Shown: positions 44,197 through 53,334, counted from the first letter of the stretch. The stretch is 64,000 bases of DNA from Arcticibacter pallidicorallinus (GCF_003002875.1 NZ_PVTH01000007.1:62001-126000), one strand, 5' to 3'. Notes: generated from the letters alone by a model not told the origin. Numbers and translations: made by a program.

Positions 44197-45273
44197 ATGG
44201 CAAAAAATCTAAACTTAGATCCGATCACCTTCACTGGCAGACAGATCGAATCAATGAAAGAGGCTTTCTGGACAGCTGTCTTCCTAAACCCTCAAATTTC
44301 TACGCTGCTTCTTGTTGTACCAGGCATCAAGGCGAAACAGCAGGTTGTTATTCTGGGAATGCTTGGTCTTGTAGGTAAGAAGAAAGGCCCGAACTGTAAA
44401 CCTGATGTGTCTGACGAACAGATCGATGCTATTGAAAAGTGGTGGGATCCGGAATATATCGAGGATCGTTTCGAGGAATGCTGGAAGGATCTGCTAGGTA
44501 AGTTCACCGCTTGGGGGCTGAAGAATGGTATCGACAAAGCAGATCTTACTGGTACCGAATTCGCTTTATTCCTGGAAGATCGTATCGCTACAGCGCTTGC
44601 TGAGTCGGTATACCGCATAGCCTTCTTTGGTGACAAGACTATCGATAACATTGCGGACGGTGGTGTTTTGAAGGACGGTGTTGACCTTCGCTACTTCAAC
44701 GCTATTAATGGATATTGGAAGCAGCTATTCGCGATTGCGACTGCACAACCAGACCTCCACGTTTCCATTGCGAAGAATGCAGGAGCAACCGTTGCTGCTC
44801 AAAAATTCACTGCTCAGGATACAACTGATCAGGTTGCAACTGGAATCCTTGAAAGTATGGTCGCTCAGGCAGACGAAAGATTGCTTGCTGATCCTAATGT
44901 CGGTTTTATCCTTACTAAGTCTTTCGCTGATCAGTACAAGAGAGAGCGTAAAAAAGCGACCGGCTTCGAGCTTCCATACCTAAGAGTGGAGCAGGGGATC
45001 AAGGTGCTGGAATACGATGGCATCCCCCTTTACGTGTTGAGTATTCAGGACCGTATCATTAAATCTTACATGACCGGTACGAAGTCAAACCTTCCTCACA
45101 GAGTTATTCTTACGACAATTGCTTCCAATCTTCAGCTTGGAGTAGAGGAAGAGTCTGATCTGAGCGCTCTGGATGCATTCTACGATAAGACCGAGAAGAC
45201 TTACATCATCGATACTGGCTATAGCATCGATGCGATGGTAGTAGAAGATCACATGACGGTTTCAGCTTACTAA
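44197..45273 (+). CDS. Major capsid protein
   Basis: A 358-residue protein directly after the head protease. The middle and C-terminal parts (ADERLLADPNVGFILTKSFADQYK, GIKVLEYDGIPLYVLSIQD) fit an HK97-fold capsid with E-loop and axial-domain strands. No separate scaffold gene is seen, which matches a protease with its own scaffold domain. The name rests on position and size. Confidence 0.7.
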   Translation: MAKNLNLDPITFTGRQIESMKEAFWTAVFLNPQISTLLLVVPGIKAKQQVVILGMLGLVGKKKGPNCKPDVSDEQIDAIEKWWDPEYIEDRFEECWKDLLGKFTAWGLKNGIDKADLTGTEFALFLEDRIATALAESVYRIAFFGDKTIDNIADGGVLKDGVDLRYFNAINGYWKQLFAIATAQPDLHVSIAKNAGATVAAQKFTAQDTTDQVATGILESMVAQADERLLADPNVGFILTKSFADQYKRERKKATGFELPYLRVEQGIKVLEYDGIPLYVLSIQDRIIKSYMTGTKSNLPHRVILTTIASNLQLGVEEESDLSALDAFYDKTEKTYIIDTGYSIDAMVVEDHMTVSAY

Positions 45274-45317
45274 GCTGGCCGTCATTCATTAATTCTAAAA
45301 ATCTTAATACTTAAGAA

Positions 45318-45929
45318 ATGGCAACAAGTTGCGGAAAAATAAAGAAGAATCAGCTCTACAACTCCTGTAACCGAATTTTCGGGGGCGTTGAGGCTGTTCT
45401 ATACCTGTTCAACAGGGACGATATTGCCGGTTATGTCCGGGACGCGGTGAATCCGAACATCATTCGGGGAATTACCATGAAAGCGCAGGCAAAAGGATTC
45501 CGATACGAGGGATACAATAAGTCTGTTAAGCCAACATCCACCGGCGTGAAAAAAGAGTTCGGGTATTCTTGGAGACACTCCATTAATTTCTTGATCCTGG
45601 CTAACTCTAGTGATGTAAAACAGGAAGTGGAAGCGATCTCCCTGGGCGAATACGTAGCGGTGATCATCAACAAGCAAAAAACAAACGATGCTGCTATCGA
45701 AATATTCGGTACAGATCAGGGGTTGAGCCTTGGTGATGGTGCTCTTAAGGACTACCAGGAGGCAACGATGGAGGGTGCTTACCAGTTGACGATCGCAAAC
45801 AGTGAAGGAAGCGAGGAGCCTCACTTACCTGCTTCATTCGCCGTGTTGACGGACGATGAGACACCAGTGTATTCTTACATCGATTCTATTACAGCTCTTG
45901 AAGCTCTTATCACTCCAGTAGCTGCTTAA
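45318..45929 (+). CDS. Virion structural protein, possibly tail tube
   Basis: A 203-residue protein after the capsid gene. The segment AAIEIFGTDQGLSLGDGALKD followed by TMEGAYQLTIANSEG resembles tail tube proteins, but the evidence is thin. It could instead be a capsid decoration protein. Confidence 0.45.
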   Translation: MATSCGKIKKNQLYNSCNRIFGGVEAVLYLFNRDDIAGYVRDAVNPNIIRGITMKAQAKGFRYEGYNKSVKPTSTGVKKEFGYSWRHSINFLILANSSDVKQEVEAISLGEYVAVIINKQKTNDAAIEIFGTDQGLSLGDGALKDYQEATMEGAYQLTIANSEGSEEPHLPASFAVLTDDETPVYSYIDSITALEALITPVAA

Positions 45930-45943
45930 CTAATTTACTAACA

Positions 45944-46618
45944 ATGACACCTCAGGAGATTTTTGACAGAATACAGGCGCTTCCAATGATGGTAAACATC
46001 AAAGGATCCCGCAATCCGGAAACGATTAAGGAACTCGACACCATCCACAAGGCGGTGTTCGGTACCGGCTTTACTCCTGGTTGCAAGAAGTGTGTTGTCA
46101 AAGCTTATCATGAGGTGTCTGATCTAACATTAGAAAAACTAATTGCTATGTCAAACGCAAAATTCAAACTGAAAAAGGATGTTGTTATCCAATTTCCTGC
46201 TTTTTCTCCTAATCACTTTTCAAATGCAAATTTGAGTGACAAGGATGCTGTTAAAATGCTGAAGACCAATCCGGGCTTACTGCAGCACTTCGAATCTTAT
46301 CCTAAGGATGATCAGGGTAATGTAGTTCTGGACGAAAAACAGGCCGATGCCGGCAAGCCATCAGGTACCCAGCTGGACAAGCCACTTGCAAAAGATGTAA
46401 TTGCTAAGATTGGTACTGCAAAAACCCTCGATGAATTAGACAATCTTGTAGCAGGAGATGACCGTGCAACAGTTATTGCTGCAGCTCAGAAACGCTTGGT
46501 TGAGATCAACGCTGCAAATACGGAGCCAGCTGAACAGGACGCGGAAAACGAAGGATCTGGTACTGAAGGAAACGAACGTAACCAAGGAGAAGGCACTGGA
46601 GCAGGAGGGACTGAGTAA
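45944..46618 (+). CDS. Virion-associated protein with disordered acidic tail, unknown
   Basis: A 224-residue protein. The N-terminal ~90 residues have a CKKC pair (GFTPGCKKCVVKAYHE) that could bind a metal. The last 50 residues are Glu/Gly/Thr-rich and disordered. The stop overlaps the portal start (TAATG). Confidence 0.5.
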   Translation: MTPQEIFDRIQALPMMVNIKGSRNPETIKELDTIHKAVFGTGFTPGCKKCVVKAYHEVSDLTLEKLIAMSNAKFKLKKDVVIQFPAFSPNHFSNANLSDKDAVKMLKTNPGLLQHFESYPKDDQGNVVLDEKQADAGKPSGTQLDKPLAKDVIAKIGTAKTLDELDNLVAGDDRATVIAAAQKRLVEINAANTEPAEQDAENEGSGTEGNERNQGEGTGAGGTE

Positions 46619-47763
46619 TGAAAGCAACAAACCTTCCAACTACTGAGCCCCGTATTGTAAAGAAAGTCGACGTTAAAAACCTTAAGGTGAAAGGGTATGA
46701 TTCTGACAATGCATATCCTCAGCGTATTATTGGCCTTGTCGATGCTTCTCCTACAACCAAGCAGGCCATTGGTATATATACGAAGTTTATCGTTGGTGGA
46801 GGGTTTGTTGACGAGAAGTTCTATAAGACTAAAATCAACAGGAGGGGCTTGACTCCTGATGATCTTCTTTCCAGGGTAGGATCCGACCTTGCAAGACACC
46901 GGGGCTATGCAGCTCATATTAACTGGAACGCTTTGTACGAAGTCGATACGGTGTATTACACTCCGTTCGAAAATGTTCGTGAAGGCCTCGAGGGCACCGA
47001 GTATGAAGGTATGTTTGCTACTTATGACAATTGGGATGGCACCAACGGAAAGATGAAGAAGGACGATATCGTCTGGACGTTCCCATTCAACTCTGATCCG
47101 AGTGTGATAGAGCAGCAGGTAGAGCGTGCCGGTGGTTGGGATAACTACAAAGGTCAAACCTATTATTTCTCGTATGACTTCGAAGTGTACCCATTAGCAT
47201 CATGTGATGCTATCATCGAAAGTATGCTTTCTGAAATCGCATCTGATCGGACCACCACAACCAATCTGAGAAACAACTTCTCTTTGAAAACCATCTTCGT
47301 CAACATCGGAGAATTCGAAGACGAAGATGAGAGAGACGAGTTCAAGACCAACATGAAGAAGTTTGTCGGTCCGGACGGTGAGCAGGTGATGATCGCTGAA
47401 GCCAACGATAAAGAGAAGGTGCCTCAGCTGATCAAGGTTGAAAGTATGATCAATGATAAGCTCTTCCAGTATACGGATGAGAAGGTGGTTAGAAAAATCA
47501 TCAGGCACTACTTTCAGCCAGCCATCCTTCACAGCGTCACTGACGGAGGATTCTTCAACAAGGAGCAGATGCAGGATGCCATGGATTATTACAATGGTAT
47601 CACCCGTGATGAGCGTGTTAAGATGGAAAAGTTCTTCGAAGAAGTATTCTCTCACTACAAAGAAGAGATCAACCCAACAAATAATTATCAACCCAAACCA
47701 CTTAACTATTATGAGTTTACAGGAACAACCCCTCCAGCCGCTCCTGCTGATAACCAAGAGTGA
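46618..47763 (+). CDS. Portal protein
   Basis: The 381-residue protein starts after a long linker-like N terminus and has portal-type segments: SPTTKQAIGIYTKFIVGGG, WTFPFNSDPSVIEQ, and a long helix-rich C terminus. It should form the ring through which DNA enters the head. It overlaps the connector gene by 53 bases. Placing the portal after capsid and not before it is unusual. Confidence 0.7.
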   Translation: MKATNLPTTEPRIVKKVDVKNLKVKGYDSDNAYPQRIIGLVDASPTTKQAIGIYTKFIVGGGFVDEKFYKTKINRRGLTPDDLLSRVGSDLARHRGYAAHINWNALYEVDTVYYTPFENVREGLEGTEYEGMFATYDNWDGTNGKMKKDDIVWTFPFNSDPSVIEQQVERAGGWDNYKGQTYYFSYDFEVYPLASCDAIIESMLSEIASDRTTTTNLRNNFSLKTIFVNIGEFEDEDERDEFKTNMKKFVGPDGEQVMIAEANDKEKVPQLIKVESMINDKLFQYTDEKVVRKIIRHYFQPAILHSVTDGGFFNKEQMQDAMDYYNGITRDERVKMEKFFEEVFSHYKEEINPTNNYQPKPLNYYEFTGTTPPAAPADNQE

Positions 47764-48337
47764 TTTTGAGCCGTACGTATCTCTTTCTGGGAACCTTGAT
47801 CCGGTTAAGAAGTTGAACATGCATATCGCCCACGCGCAGGACTTTGACCTTAGACCGCTGCTGGGTGATTTACTGTTTTATGATATCCTGAAGAAAGTGG
47901 GGGAGCTGCAGGCCGAAAACGGCGGGCGGATCCTACAGGAGTCCGGTGCTCCGATACATATCATTCAGTTTCCGAATGCTGATTACAGCCACCTTATCAA
48001 CGGAGGTACTTACATCTATAAAGGTGTTCCGATCAGCTTCCAAGGACTTAAGCCGGTACTCGTTCATTATGCAACGGCCCGGGTGCTTTCAAACATTAAC
48101 GGGGCTATCACACCGACTGGTTTTAAAGCGAAGCTTAACGAATTCAGCGAGTTCGTTGATAATCGCGAAGTAGTCAGGCAAATCACGCAATACCAGTCTT
48201 TAGCCCTTGGTTATTGGAACCAGGTTAAAGACTTTTTAAACATTCATTATTCACATTATCCGCTTTGGCATCACGACGGTTGCAAGGATCGCAACACCGG
48301 CCGTAAAAGTGGTGCACGGATTTATTCACTTAATTAA
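47711..48337 (+). CDS. Head-tail connector-like protein (DUF6712 type)
   Basis: The ATG at 47711 gives 208 residues beginning MSLQEQPLQPLLLITKSDFE; the longer frame lies in the portal gene. Segments such as LRPLLGDLLFYDILKK and YWNQVKDFLNIHYSHYPLW suit a small helical head-tail connector seen in Bacteroidota phages. The family assignment is from memory and moderate. Confidence 0.5.
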   Translation: MSLQEQPLQPLLLITKSDFEPYVSLSGNLDPVKKLNMHIAHAQDFDLRPLLGDLLFYDILKKVGELQAENGGRILQESGAPIHIIQFPNADYSHLINGGTYIYKGVPISFQGLKPVLVHYATARVLSNINGAITPTGFKAKLNEFSEFVDNREVVRQITQYQSLALGYWNQVKDFLNIHYSHYPLWHHDGCKDRNTGRKSGARIYSLN

Positions 48338-48339
48338 TT

Positions 48340-50625
48340 ATGGCAGATATAAAAGGATCTCAAATCCCAGTATCGGAAAACACGCAACCTGGGGATATGC
48401 TCATGGGAATAAGGAACACTGCAGGAGGTAAGACGAACTTTAACCTGTCAGTGAATGCGCTGCTTGCGGCAACAAACGGTGCTTTCATGGGATTGGCTGA
48501 AGATAATACTAACCCTGGTATTCCGGCTTCAGCAAGATACTATCAAGGTAAAGCGGGTACGACATATCAGTATTTCAAGAATAATCTAGGTGCTTCTATT
48601 GAAGTTCCATCAAAAATCGGTGACCAGTATGTTGTAGATGTAAGACTTATTTGGGGCGGAAATAGTTGGGTTGGAACCTGGGGGTTGGTTGATCGTCCAC
48701 ATTTGGAAGAGTACGCAAGAAAGAACACAGTTGAATCACTCAAGACAGTTACCAATGATATTGCAGTATTAGGGAAAAATCACGCTGACAAATCAAAAAT
48801 AGTATCAGGCAGTTACTTTTCATTTGGAAACGGATCTACCACGGGAGGTGGAATTGTCTCTGACCCAAACTATAGGCGTTTGATAATTAAGGTAGATCCT
48901 AATACGGAATATACCCTAACGGGAATAAGCACAACGTTTGTGGGTAATGAATATAATGGAGATGCTGACCCTCTGAACGAAAGCACATTTAACAACACTA
49001 CTCGAACAAAAGCGATACTCGATAATACCGGAACAAAAACTTCTGCAACATTTACGACTTCTGCAACTACCCAATACATCGGTATAAACGTTAGTGATAC
49101 TAATAATTCGGGTTTGGACAATACTGTGATGTTAAGGCTATCAAACACATCATCAGCATACGAGCCATACACCGGTTATAAAGTAGACGCAAGTAAAGTT
49201 CAAGGAGATATTCCAGGGGTTGTAAAATCAACTCAATTCGATCCTGTAAAATTAAAAACAGATAATGTCATAAATGAGAGTAAAAACAAGGCAGACAAGT
49301 CTAAAATAATAGCAGGGAGCTACTACAGAAACAGTGATGGAATAGTAGTTTCGGGTCAGGTATCTTACAGGCGTTTGCCTTTATTTTATTTACCTCCGGG
49401 GCAATGGACACTTTCAGGGGCAAGTTCTAATTTCTTGGGTGGATTATATTCGGACGGGGCTGGAACTAACAGGATATTAAAGTTTAACGAGGTAGATGGT
49501 GATGTTAAGTTTACAAAATCAACTTTTACCGTACCTGCTGGTGGTGGGTATGCTGGGGTGAATGTAGAGTGGTCAGGGAATAACGATAACCCAGCCACGG
49601 GAAACTATGACAATACAGTAATGGTTGCCCCAGGAACAGATGAAGCGTATGAGCCGTATGGATTTACTATACCTGCTTCGAAGTTAGCAGGTAAGGCAGA
49701 CGCTTACATCTTTCCAAAGATGTTTTACAGTTTTAACCCAACAGGAGGCCAGACAAACACCGGGGTGTTTTCATTCTATTGCCAATACCCGGGATCAGAA
49801 TCATATTACATTAGATTTGACGTTCACCATATAATAAACCCGTCTATAAAAGCTGATCTATGGCGTATAGCGAGCTCAAGGGAGTGCGTGTATAGCAGGA
49901 CATCTAACAGTATGTCTGAAACTGGTAGGAGTATGTTACATACGTCAGAAAATGAATACGTAACCAAATTTCAGGGAGCATCAGACAATGCAGGGGGGTA
50001 TCATGGAGATGAGATTAACCCTAATGTAACATTCCTTATCAATAACGTTCCGGTATCAATAAGTTCAGCCATTTCTTTGACTCCCTGCGAAGAGGGAGCA
50101 TATATCGCTAAATCAGACATCATCAAGACTGATGAAACGACAAACATTGTCATGTTTAATCACCTCAAGAAAACGACATTCTTCGGGTGCGGTTACACTT
50201 GTTATAACAAGCTAACTGTTCCATTGTCTGTAACAAACCCTTTCTATGTTTCTGAAATATACGCTGGTTTGTTTTGTGTGGGTATTCCTCCTGCTGATTA
50301 TGTTTACTCAGAGTCATCCAACTTTATTAAACTGAATCATACAGGTACTGACAATCTGATCTCAGAAACAGGCAACAAGGAGGTGAATTATTACAATCAA
50401 GCTAATAAGCTGGCAGCTTTTGCCACTTCTGATTTGTTGAGAGTTGTTGCAGGAGGATCAGATCGAACTGATATCCTTAACCAGCAACTTCTTTTGACTG
50501 TTTGGGATAGGGATACAGATGCAAAGTATTATCGTAGGCAAATTGGTAGCACTATTGCAACCATCCCATTCTCTTCAGGGAATAGGATAGAAGCAGAATC
50601 CAGAATCGCATTCTATAAGATATGA
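48340..50625 (+). CDS. Tail fibre / receptor-binding protein with duplicated module
   Basis: A 761-residue protein. The N-terminal ~140 residues look like a virion attachment domain. Two homologous modules follow, one beginning NHADKSKIVSGSYF (near residue 147) and the other NKADKSKIIAGSYY (near 309). Each ends in a similar DNTVM...YEPY... segment. The remaining ~290 residues form a unique C-terminal domain with several cysteines, probably the host-binding part. It is placed right before the endolysin, where fibre genes often lie. Confidence 0.7.
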   Translation: MADIKGSQIPVSENTQPGDMLMGIRNTAGGKTNFNLSVNALLAATNGAFMGLAEDNTNPGIPASARYYQGKAGTTYQYFKNNLGASIEVPSKIGDQYVVDVRLIWGGNSWVGTWGLVDRPHLEEYARKNTVESLKTVTNDIAVLGKNHADKSKIVSGSYFSFGNGSTTGGGIVSDPNYRRLIIKVDPNTEYTLTGISTTFVGNEYNGDADPLNESTFNNTTRTKAILDNTGTKTSATFTTSATTQYIGINVSDTNNSGLDNTVMLRLSNTSSAYEPYTGYKVDASKVQGDIPGVVKSTQFDPVKLKTDNVINESKNKADKSKIIAGSYYRNSDGIVVSGQVSYRRLPLFYLPPGQWTLSGASSNFLGGLYSDGAGTNRILKFNEVDGDVKFTKSTFTVPAGGGYAGVNVEWSGNNDNPATGNYDNTVMVAPGTDEAYEPYGFTIPASKLAGKADAYIFPKMFYSFNPTGGQTNTGVFSFYCQYPGSESYYIRFDVHHIINPSIKADLWRIASSRECVYSRTSNSMSETGRSMLHTSENEYVTKFQGASDNAGGYHGDEINPNVTFLINNVPVSISSAISLTPCEEGAYIAKSDIIKTDETTNIVMFNHLKKTTFFGCGYTCYNKLTVPLSVTNPFYVSEIYAGLFCVGIPPADYVYSESSNFIKLNHTGTDNLISETGNKEVNYYNQANKLAAFATSDLLRVVAGGSDRTDILNQQLLLTVWDRDTDAKYYRRQIGSTIATIPFSSGNRIEAESRIAFYKI

Positions 50626-50668
50626 GATTATGGACATTAGATTTATGTATCCGATTATTCAAATATGA

Positions 50669-51256
50669 ATGCTAAGAATGAAAATAATGAAATCATTGCC
50701 ATCTAAATACTCCTGGTTAGCCAGGGAAGGGGCTCCCAAAATGTTGGTCGAAGCTCTGAAGCATTACGGCACGCTGGAGCATGTCGGGAAAGGAAGCAAT
50801 GTCAATATTATGGCATGGGCTAAGGAAGTAGGCGTCCTCGGATGGTATCCGGATGATGATATTCCTTGGTGCGGCCTGTTCGTTGCCGTCGTTTGTAAGC
50901 GATGCAACTACCCTCATCCAAATTGGGCGAACGTCCTAGGTGCCCGCTATTGGGGGGACGGCCCGAAAGGTGCTTGGAAAGGTTACGGCCGTAAAATTCC
51001 TTTCGCTCAGGCATCGCTTTGGGACATACTTGTATTCACGCGCCCGGGTGGTGCTCATGTAGGCTTCTATGTTGGCGAAAATGATCATGCATACCTCGTG
51101 TATGGTGGCAATCAGTCAAACGCTGTTGGCTTCGCGTTCATTGCTAAGTCAAGACTTACCGACGTAAGACGGCCGGATTATCAAATCGGTGTCCCTCGAA
51201 ACATCAGAAAGATCTACCTGCGAGAGACTGGAGAACTATCTGTTAACGAGGCTTAA
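50669..51256 (+). CDS. Endolysin, NlpC/P60-like peptidase (TIGR02594 type)
   Basis: A 195-residue protein (possible starts at 50669, 50678 and 50687; the last gives MKSLPSKYSWL). The catalytic Cys68 in IPWCGLFVA, His130 in GAHVGFYVG and Asn148 in GGNQS form the papain-like set. It should cut cell-wall peptides to release phage. No signal peptide is seen, so a holin is needed; the following membrane proteins may supply it. Confidence 0.82.
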   Translation: MLRMKIMKSLPSKYSWLAREGAPKMLVEALKHYGTLEHVGKGSNVNIMAWAKEVGVLGWYPDDDIPWCGLFVAVVCKRCNYPHPNWANVLGARYWGDGPKGAWKGYGRKIPFAQASLWDILVFTRPGGAHVGFYVGENDHAYLVYGGNQSNAVGFAFIAKSRLTDVRRPDYQIGVPRNIRKIYLRETGELSVNEA

Positions 51257-51265
51257 TTAATTACT

Positions 51266-51553
51266 ATGCCCAACATGCCTAAACTTCCATTTGCATTCCC
51301 TGACTTCGTCAAGTACCCTCTTCAGGGAATGCTTTATTTATTGCTCGGGTATTTCGTGTACAAAGAGTTCACGAAAAAGGATGAGTGCGCAGATCTGAGG
51401 GTAACAGTGAAGGCTCAGGCACTTCGTATCGTGGAAGTCGAGAAGCGGAACGATGACCTGACATGGGCAATTGCTGTTAAATCTGGAATTATCGACGAAT
51501 TGAGATCCAAAAAGGATAGTACCACTAAAGAATCCAAAAATGAAAACAATTAA
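51266..51553 (+). CDS. Membrane-anchored small lysis-module protein
   Basis: A 95-residue protein with one hydrophobic segment (about 20-36, LQGMLYLLLGYFVYKEF) and a helical, coiled-coil-prone C terminus with charged residues. It follows the endolysin directly and overlaps the next gene by 14 bases. A holin or spanin-partner role is likely by position, not shown by sequence. Confidence 0.5.
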   Translation: MPNMPKLPFAFPDFVKYPLQGMLYLLLGYFVYKEFTKKDECADLRVTVKAQALRIVEVEKRNDDLTWAIAVKSGIIDELRSKKDSTTKESKNENN

Positions 51554-52334
51554 AGTCATCATCCTCCTGCTAGTCATTGCACTAGCAGGACTGGGCTGGT
51601 ATTGCTACCAGTTATCGAAAGCAGCTGAGGAGCGCAATAAGGAAAGTCCTATCGCTGAGATTGCAAAAAAGCAGATCCAGACCGAGGCTAAGAAGATTGC
51701 AGAAGAGGTAGATAAGAATGGCCTGCAACATACCGTTTATCGAATGGTCAAGGAGATCGATCAGGAGGCAATCGATAAAGTGAGAGCAGATCTGCTTGAC
51801 ACAGTTGCTCAGCTCAATATCACCCGGGATAAACTGAAACAAGTGATGGTTGTAGCTACTTCCCTTCAGATCACCAATCAAAAGCTGGAGAAGAAGATTA
51901 ATAGCGAGGTAACGACTTATACGCATACGGATCCTCGAGCAAGCCTCTCTGTGTTCATACCCAGGGATAGCACCCAATCTGCAACGTTTAACTTCAAGTA
52001 CGATGCTGATCTTGTCACTACTCAGTATAAGAAGCGTAACTGGTTCTTAGGAGCGAATCATTCTTACATCGACATTTACAGCAATGATCCCCGGGTCACT
52101 ATTCAAGGTGCGAGAACTTTGACTGTGAAGCAAAAGCAACCGGAACTCGGATTGCGCCTCCAGGGACAATTTAACCTGGATCCGGAAACGCTTTCTTATG
52201 GAGTCGGTCCTGGGATTCGCGTAGATCTCGGACGACTGAGTGTGCAAGCCGGTTATCTGCATTATCCAAGGTCGAAGGCTTCACCGAACTGGAAGTATAG
52301 TGTAGGCGCTAATTACGACTTTATCCGGTTTTAA
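51540..52334 (+). CDS. Inner-membrane coiled-coil protein with beta-rich C terminus, spanin candidate
   Basis: A 264-residue protein with an N-terminal membrane anchor (IILLLVIALAGLGWYCY), about 120 residues of helix with coiled-coil character, and a C-terminal ~110 residues of short amphipathic strands ending in phenylalanine (GANYDFIRF). That last feature matches outer-membrane strand ends. A protein linked to both membranes would be a single-chain spanin, the last lysis step in Gram-negative hosts. Its stop lies inside a 16-base palindrome. Confidence 0.55.
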   Translation: MKTIKVIILLLVIALAGLGWYCYQLSKAAEERNKESPIAEIAKKQIQTEAKKIAEEVDKNGLQHTVYRMVKEIDQEAIDKVRADLLDTVAQLNITRDKLKQVMVVATSLQITNQKLEKKINSEVTTYTHTDPRASLSVFIPRDSTQSATFNFKYDADLVTTQYKKRNWFLGANHSYIDIYSNDPRVTIQGARTLTVKQKQPELGLRLQGQFNLDPETLSYGVGPGIRVDLGRLSVQAGYLHYPRSKASPNWKYSVGANYDFIRF

Positions 52335-52340
52335 AACCGG
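52325..52340. repeat. 16-bp palindrome at the end of the lysis module
   Basis: CCGGTTTTAAAACCGG, a perfect palindrome that includes the stop codon of the 51540 gene. No T-run follows, so it is not a classic terminator; it could stabilise the mRNA 3' end. Confidence 0.7.
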
Positions 52341-52353
52341 TCCAATCTCATTT

Positions 52354-52373
52354 CTATAAAGAGTTAACAAAGC
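52354..52373 (+). repeat. 20-bp direct repeat, left copy, flanking the methylase cassette
   Basis: CTATAAAGAG-T-TAACAAAGC; the right copy at 53287-53306 differs only by G in place of the T. Between them lie the methylase gene and most of the structured RNA. Confidence 0.7.
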
Positions 52374-52393
52374 AAACCAACACTTTTTAGAAT

Positions 52394-53203
52394 ATGAGCA
52401 AAGGAAAATTAAATCTGAAAACGCCAATTAGCTATTACGGCGGGAAACAAAAGTTAGCTAGCAAAATTATTTCGATTCTTCCGGAACATGTACTGTATTG
52501 TGAACCCTTCCTCGGTGGCGCAGCGGTGTTCTTCGCAAAGGAAGCATCTGAAATAGAAGTTTTGAATGATGTAAATAAGGAGCTCATCAACTTTTACCGA
52601 GTGGTTCAAGATGATTTTGTCTCCCTAGAGAAGGAGATCCGAATAACATTACATAGTCGGGATCTTCACCGGAAAGCATCGGTTATTTATAATCATCCGG
52701 ATATGTTTTCGGAGATCAAGCGTGCCTGGGCCGTCTGGGTCTTGAGTACTCAGAGCTTTAGCGCTCAGCTGGATTCATCTTGGGGTTATGATCGTTCGAA
52801 GAATACCACGACGAAGAAGATCGACAACAACAAGGAGCGCTTCACTGAAGACATGGCCATTAGGCTCCAGAATGTACAACTTGAGTGTGCAGATGCTCTT
52901 TACATCATAAGGAGTCGCGATGCAGAGGAGAGCTTCTTCTATTGTGACCCTCCTTATTTCAATTCGGATTGCGGCCACTACGATGGTTATTCTGAGCAGG
53001 ATTTTGAGAACCTGTTGAAGACACTCTCTGAGATTAAAGGGAAATTTCTGTTATCCTCTTATCCATCCCCATTGCTTCAGAAATATGCAAGAGAGCTTGG
53101 TTGGCATATGTGGTCTGTTGAGTCTGGAGTATCAGTTAACAGTAAGAGCGGGTATATGAAGCGAAAGGTAGAAGTGCTTACGTCGAATTATCCGTTTGAT
53201 TAG
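52394..53203 (+). CDS. DNA adenine N6-methyltransferase (Dam-type, D12 class)
   Basis: A 269-residue protein with the D12-class set: the ISYYGGKQKLASKII N-terminal AdoMet loop, CEPFLGGAAVFF (36-47) and the catalytic DPPY at 185-188. The size suits a Dam-like orphan methylase. Its target sequence cannot be read from the protein. No restriction endonuclease is beside it, so it is an orphan used for phage DNA protection or regulation. It is bracketed by 20-base direct repeats, a sign that it entered as a cassette. Confidence 0.87.
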   Translation: MSKGKLNLKTPISYYGGKQKLASKIISILPEHVLYCEPFLGGAAVFFAKEASEIEVLNDVNKELINFYRVVQDDFVSLEKEIRITLHSRDLHRKASVIYNHPDMFSEIKRAWAVWVLSTQSFSAQLDSSWGYDRSKNTTTKKIDNNKERFTEDMAIRLQNVQLECADALYIIRSRDAEESFFYCDPPYFNSDCGHYDGYSEQDFENLLKTLSEIKGKFLLSSYPSPLLQKYARELGWHMWSVESGVSVNSKSGYMKRKVEVLTSNYPFD

Positions 53204-53214
53204 GAGTAAAAATA

Positions 53215-53334
53215 AGCCCGGACAGATGAGGTTTTGCGAACATTCATACAGCAAGACCGCCAAAGCGGTCTAGGTCCGGGCTGTTCCTATAAAGAGGTAA
53301 CAAAGCCTGATTCAAGTACTGTATTAATGTTCGC
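53215..53334 (+). ncRNA. Candidate structured RNA with possible pseudoknot
   Basis: The 230-base gap after the methylase is not coding. An outer stem AGCCCGGAC (53215-53223) / GTCCGGGCT (53274-53282) encloses an inner hairpin AGACCGC-CAAA-GCGGTCT (53254-53271). In addition GCGAACATT (53236-53244), inside the outer stem's loop, is exactly complementary to AATGTTCGC (53326-53334) outside, which would make a pseudoknot. All three helices are perfect. It may be a small RNA or a complex 3' element. Confidence 0.45.
53287..53306 (+). repeat. 20-bp direct repeat, right copy
   Basis: CTATAAAGAG-G-TAACAAAGC; one mismatch to the copy at 52354. It overlaps the candidate structured RNA between its outer stem and its pseudoknot partner strand. 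Confidence 0.7.
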
